This document shows, one piece after another, positions 60,820-64,000 of a DNA stretch of 64,000 bases; position 1 is the stretch's first letter, and each line of letters starts with the position of its first letter. The DNA comes from Butyricicoccus pullicaecorum (GTDB lineage Bacteria; Bacillota; Clostridia; Oscillospirales; Butyricicoccaceae), in assembly GCA_018366195.1 (NCBI GenBank), contig JAGZIN010000012.1:1-64000 (forward strand), given 5' to 3'. The position numbers and the translations under genes are program-made. The notes under the pieces are model-generated. The model was given only the letters and a program-made list of their open reading frames with translations. It did no database searches and was not told where the DNA came from.

Positions 60820-63552
60820 GCTGACCCGCGCGGAAAAGAAACAGATAGCGGCGGTTATCCGGCAGGCAAAGGGGGACGGCAAAGCCCACACCGCACAGCA
60901 GACCATTCCCTACCTTGCCATGTACCCGGACGGTATCTGCAAAGTGGCACAGCGGAAATATTCAAAGAGCATTGCTTTTGAGGACATTAACTATCAGCTT
61001 GCACAGGCAGACGATAAGACCGCCATTTTTGAAAACTGGTGCGATTTCCTCAACTACTTTGACGCAAGCGTGAATGTGCAGCTTTCTTTCATCAATCAAG
61101 GCTCACAGCAGGAACAGGCAGCGCGGGCAATCCATATCCCGCAGCAAAATGACGATTTTAACTCTATCCGCACCGAGTATTCCGATATGCTGAAATCGCA
61201 GCTTGCCAAAGGGAACAACGGGCTTGTCAAGCACAAGTACATCACATTTTCCATTGAAGCAGACAATCCGGCGGCAGCAAGGGCGCGTCTTTCCCGTATC
61301 GAAACGGACGTACTCAATAATTTCAAGGTGCTTGGGGTATCGGCGCACCCCTTATCCGGCTATGAACGTCTGAAAGTGCTGCATGGGGTATTCCACCCGA
61401 CAGGCGAGCCGTTCTCATTCTCTTATGACTGGCTGACCCCGACGGGGCTTACCACAAAGGACTTTATCGCCCCGTCCTCTTTCAAGTTTGGGGAGGGACG
61501 CTACTTTGCTATGGGGAAAAAGACGGGGGCGGTATCGTTCCTTGAAATCCTTGCCCCGGAGCTAAACGACCGTATCTTAGCGGATATGTTGGACTTGGAA
61601 ACAGGGGTTATCGTCAATCTCCACATTAAAAGTATCGACCAGTCGGAAGCAATCAAGACCATTAAGCGCAAAATCACAGACCTTGACAAGATGAAGATTG
61701 AGGAACAGAAAAAAGCGGTTAGAAGCGGTTATGACATGGATATACTCCCGTCCGACCTTGCCACTTTTGGGAATGAAGCAAAGAATTTGTTGCAGGATTT
61801 ACAGAGCCGCAACGAGCGAATGTTTCTTCTCACGTTCCTTGTGGTAAACATGGCAGACACGAAGCGGAAACTGGAAAATGACATTTTCGCGGCGGCGGGC
61901 ATTGCACAGAAATATAACTGCGCCTTAACCCGTCTTGACTATCAGCAGGAAGCGGGGCTGATGTCCTCTGTCCCTTTGGGGGAGAACCTTATCCCTATTC
62001 AGAGAGGGTTGACGACGAGCAGCACCGCTATTTTTATCCCGTTCATCACGCAGGAGCTATTTCAGACTGGGGCTGCCCTGTATTATGGGCTGAACGCTTT
62101 AAGTAATAACATGATACTCTGCGACCGCAAGCAGCTTAAAAACCCCAACGGGCTTATCTTGGGAACACCGGGCAGCGGAAAATCCTTTGCGGCAAAGCGG
62201 GAAATCACAAATGCCTTTCTCATTACCGACGACGATATTTTTATCTGCGACCCGGAAGCCGAGTATTTTGCCCTTGTAAAGCGGCTTGGCGGGCAAGTGA
62301 TACGGTTATCCCCGACCGGGAAAGGCATGGACGGTACGCCCCAGTATGTGAACCCTATGGATATGAACCTTAATTACAGCGAGGACGACAGCCCCCTTGC
62401 ACTGAAAAGTGATTTTATCCTGTCCCTCTACGAGCTTGTCATTGGCGGCAAGGAGGGCTTGCAGCCCGTTGATAAGACCGTCATTGACCGCGCCGTAAGG
62501 AATGTGTACCGGGACTATCTTGCTGACCCTGTACCGGAAAAAATGCCTATTTTGGGCGACCTTTACGACGAGCTGTTAAAACAGCCGGAGCCGGAAGCTG
62601 CCCGTATTGCGGCGGCGTTGGAACTGTATGTTTCCGGCAGTCTTAACGTGTTCAACCACAGAACCAACGTGGAACTTTCTAACCGCCTTGTCTGCTTTGA
62701 TATTAAGCAGCTTGGAAAACAGCTCAAAAAATTAGGTATGCTCATTGTGCAAGACCAGATATGGAACCGCGTTACCATTAACCGGGCAGAAAAGAAATCT
62801 ACCCGCTACTATATGGACGAATTTCATTTGCTCTTAAAAGAGGAACAGACCGCCGCTTACAGTGTGGAGATTTGGAAGCGTTTTAGAAAATGGGGAGGTA
62901 AACAGGCACAGTCCCTACAATCTTGCAAATGGGGATTGTGTATGCCGTCTTAACCGAAGCCGAAAAGAACGGTTAAGAATATCAGCGGAGAAGAAAACGG
63001 GAAAGGTTTTGCAATCCTAATCCGAGTGGAAGTGTCAAGGTAATACTTGATACACACGCAACGCATAGGGCTTGACCCCCGGTTTGCAATAGCCGGGAAT
63101 ATAACAGCCCCACGAGGCTCCGCTATCGTTTCGGTCTGCGGCATAAACCGCAGGATAAAAAGATATGCTATGCCGGGTATGAACAGACATACCGCTGAAA
63201 ATGGGCGAAAGCCCCGGAGGGACAGATAAAAAACTGTCCGCTAATCACACAACAGATACCCACAGCTATCACGCAGAACATCAAGGACTTGCTTGCTTCC
63301 CGCGAGGTGGAAAATATCTTTGAAAACTCTGATTTTGTCCTCATGCTCAATCAGGCGCAGGGCGACCGGGCTATCCTTGCAAAGCAGCTAAATATCAGCC
63401 CACAGCAGATGAAATATGTAACCCACACCGAAGCAGGCGAAGGACTTATCTTTTACGGAAATGTGGTGCTGCCCTTTGTAGACCATTTTCCGAAAGACAC
63501 CGAGCTTTACCGCATTATGACGACGAAGCCGGAGGAAGTGAGCAGCCTATGA
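60767..63552 (+). CDS. virB4: VirB4/TraE-type conjugation ATPase, interrupted by an intron
   Basis: The channel-energising ATPase. Exon 1 (60767-62899) encodes 711 residues with Walker A TPGSGKS (about 466-472) and Walker B YYMDEFHLL (about 679-687), ending in RKWGG. Exon 2 (63256-63552) encodes 98 residues starting IPTAITQNIKDLLASREVEN. The two join in frame as ...GG-IPTAITQ..., a conserved motif of the family, giving about 809 residues, normal for this group. Without removal of the insert the frame stops at 62953. TTG start lies 9 nt after AAGGAGG. Confidence 0.88.
62900..63255 (+). ncRNA. Group I intron in virB4
   Basis: 356 nt, phase 0. Preceding exon base U, last intron base G, as in group I introns. 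Stems read by eye: P1-like exon/intron pairing with U62899 opposite G62906 and small bulges; CTTAACCG/CGGTTAAG (62949-62977); Q-like AATCCGAG at 63019; P6 GTGTCAAG/CTTGATAC (63032-63053); P7 GCATAG/CTATGC (63063-63068 with 63168-63173) with S-like AAAGATATG just before the second strand; P9 stems GGTATG/CATACC (63176-63193), GGGC-GAAA-GCCC (63203-63214) and GGACAG/CTGTCC (63220-63239). P3, P4 and P8 are less certain. No homing endonuclease fits. Splicing is untested. Confidence 0.8.
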
Positions 63553-64000
63553 AACAGTTAAAACCACGCGATAAAATCACACAGAAAATGACCCGCGACG
63601 GTGCGGTGGAAGTCAACGAAACACAGCAGACCGCCGAGCGTATCAGCAGCCGGGAAGCAGACAGCAACTTTTCACAGCCGGACACCGCTACCGCAGAGCG
63701 CGTCATGGAACACCTTGACGCAGCCCATACCCGAAAGGCAAGCAAAAAGGCAGTCAAGAAAGCGCAGGAAGCTACCGTTTTGCGTACTTCCACTTCCCGC
63801 TTGCAGTTTACCGACGAGGAACGGGCAACGCCGGAACTGGAAACTTACATCAAAAAATCAGAAAAAGCAGCCGACAAACTGGACGAAGCAAAGGCAGCTC
63901 TCCCCAAACAAAAGAAACTTGTAAAAGAGCGCACCTTTGAGGAAGCCACCGGAAAGGCAAAGACGCGCCTGCACTTTGAAGAACAGGAAAAGCCCATACC
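63549..64000 (+). CDS. CD1108-type mobile-element protein (partial, N-terminal part)
   Basis: The first 150 residues of a protein cut by the window edge. It starts with ATG overlapping the virB4 stop. Sequence: KPRDKITQKMTRDGAVEVNE, RISSREADSNFSQ, EHLDAAHTRKASKKA and KKLVKERTFEEATGKAKTRL, the charged N-terminal region that precedes NlpC/P60 or lysozyme-like wall-hydrolase domains in the CD1108 family of Tn1549-type ICEs. The catalytic part is outside the window, so the call rests on the N-terminus and gene order. Confidence 0.7.
   Translation, partial: MKQLKPRDKITQKMTRDGAVEVNETQQTAERISSREADSNFSQPDTATAERVMEHLDAAHTRKASKKAVKKAQEATVLRTSTSRLQFTDEERATPELETYIKKSEKAADKLDEAKAALPKQKKLVKERTFEEATGKAKTRLHFEEQEKPI

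Larger units (their letters stand above)
55001..64000 (+). mobile_element. Integrative conjugative element of Tn1549/CTn type (partial)
   Basis: A rightward block of conjugation genes in the usual order: replication-initiator-like, DUF5348, PcfB, VirD4, small protein, Maff2, VirB6-like, PrgI, VirB4, CD1108-type. Relaxase and integrase should follow beyond the window. Base use looks richer in G+C than the flanking chromosome. The left boundary is placed near 55000 from the broken phosphatase frame; it is approximate. Confidence 0.85.

Noticed and set aside
62900..63255. Group II intron or insertion sequence as the explanation of the virB4 interruption
   Set aside because: The insert does not begin GTGYG or end AY, no domain V hairpin is visible, it encodes no protein, and no terminal inverted repeats or target duplication flank it. 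The group I elements fit better.

Overview
The window reads as chromosome of a gut-type Clostridia bacterium (order Oscillospirales or a close relative). It looks near half G+C by eye, uses strong AGGAGG-type ribosome sites, and carries SLH-anchored surface enzymes, FeoA/FeoB with a Cys-rich partner, and Tn1549/CTn-type conjugation genes. Species cannot be fixed from the sequence alone. All coordinates, motifs and pairings were read by hand.

Layout. (1) About 1-4457 is the end of an integrated mobilizable element, transcribed leftward: a RepA-like ATPase, a ribbon-helix-helix protein, MobC, then a MvaI/BcnI-type restriction endonuclease where a relaxase gene might be expected. The element ends in the 3' half of tRNA-Arg(CCU), its attachment site. 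(2) About 4458-55000 is chromosome: an RNA methyltransferase, GNAT, cardiolipin synthase, M24 peptidase, Rrf2 regulator, NhaC antiporter, MGMT-like protein and YaaA; two giant secreted SLH-anchored GH2 beta-galactosidases separated by a decayed IS200/IS605 remnant; a PhoB/PhoR-type two-component system coupled to a phosphopantetheinyl transferase; glycogen synthase; a MacA/MacB-like export operon ending in an SLH protein; a Na/Pi cotransporter; a C26 hydrolase/Smr pair; a FlK-type thioesterase; a Dus enzyme following an LRR/VWA/MoxR trio; a PrsA-like foldase; MgtC; pyrophosphatase; feoA-feoB-Cys-rich protein with a DtxR-family regulator; and an EAL-domain protein. (3) From about 55000 to the end is the start of an integrative conjugative element (ICE) that interrupts what looks like a low-molecular-weight phosphatase gene after about 12 codons. 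It carries a replication-initiator-like gene, DUF5348, PcfB, VirD4, Maff2, a VirB6-like protein, PrgI, VirB4 and a CD1108-type protein cut by the window edge.

The most unusual object is a 356-nt insertion in virB4 (62900-63255). It lies exactly between two codons in a conserved motif. The upstream exon ends in U, the insertion ends in G, and it folds by eye into group I intron elements, including a 6-bp P7 and an S-like AAGATA segment. Removing it restores an uninterrupted VirB4 of about 809 residues. It encodes no homing endonuclease. If it splices, conjugation of this element depends on a ribozyme.

The genes suggest a cell that digests galactosides at its surface, stores glycogen, imports ferrous iron under DtxR-type control and responds to phosphate. 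Two unrelated mobile elements flank the chromosomal block.
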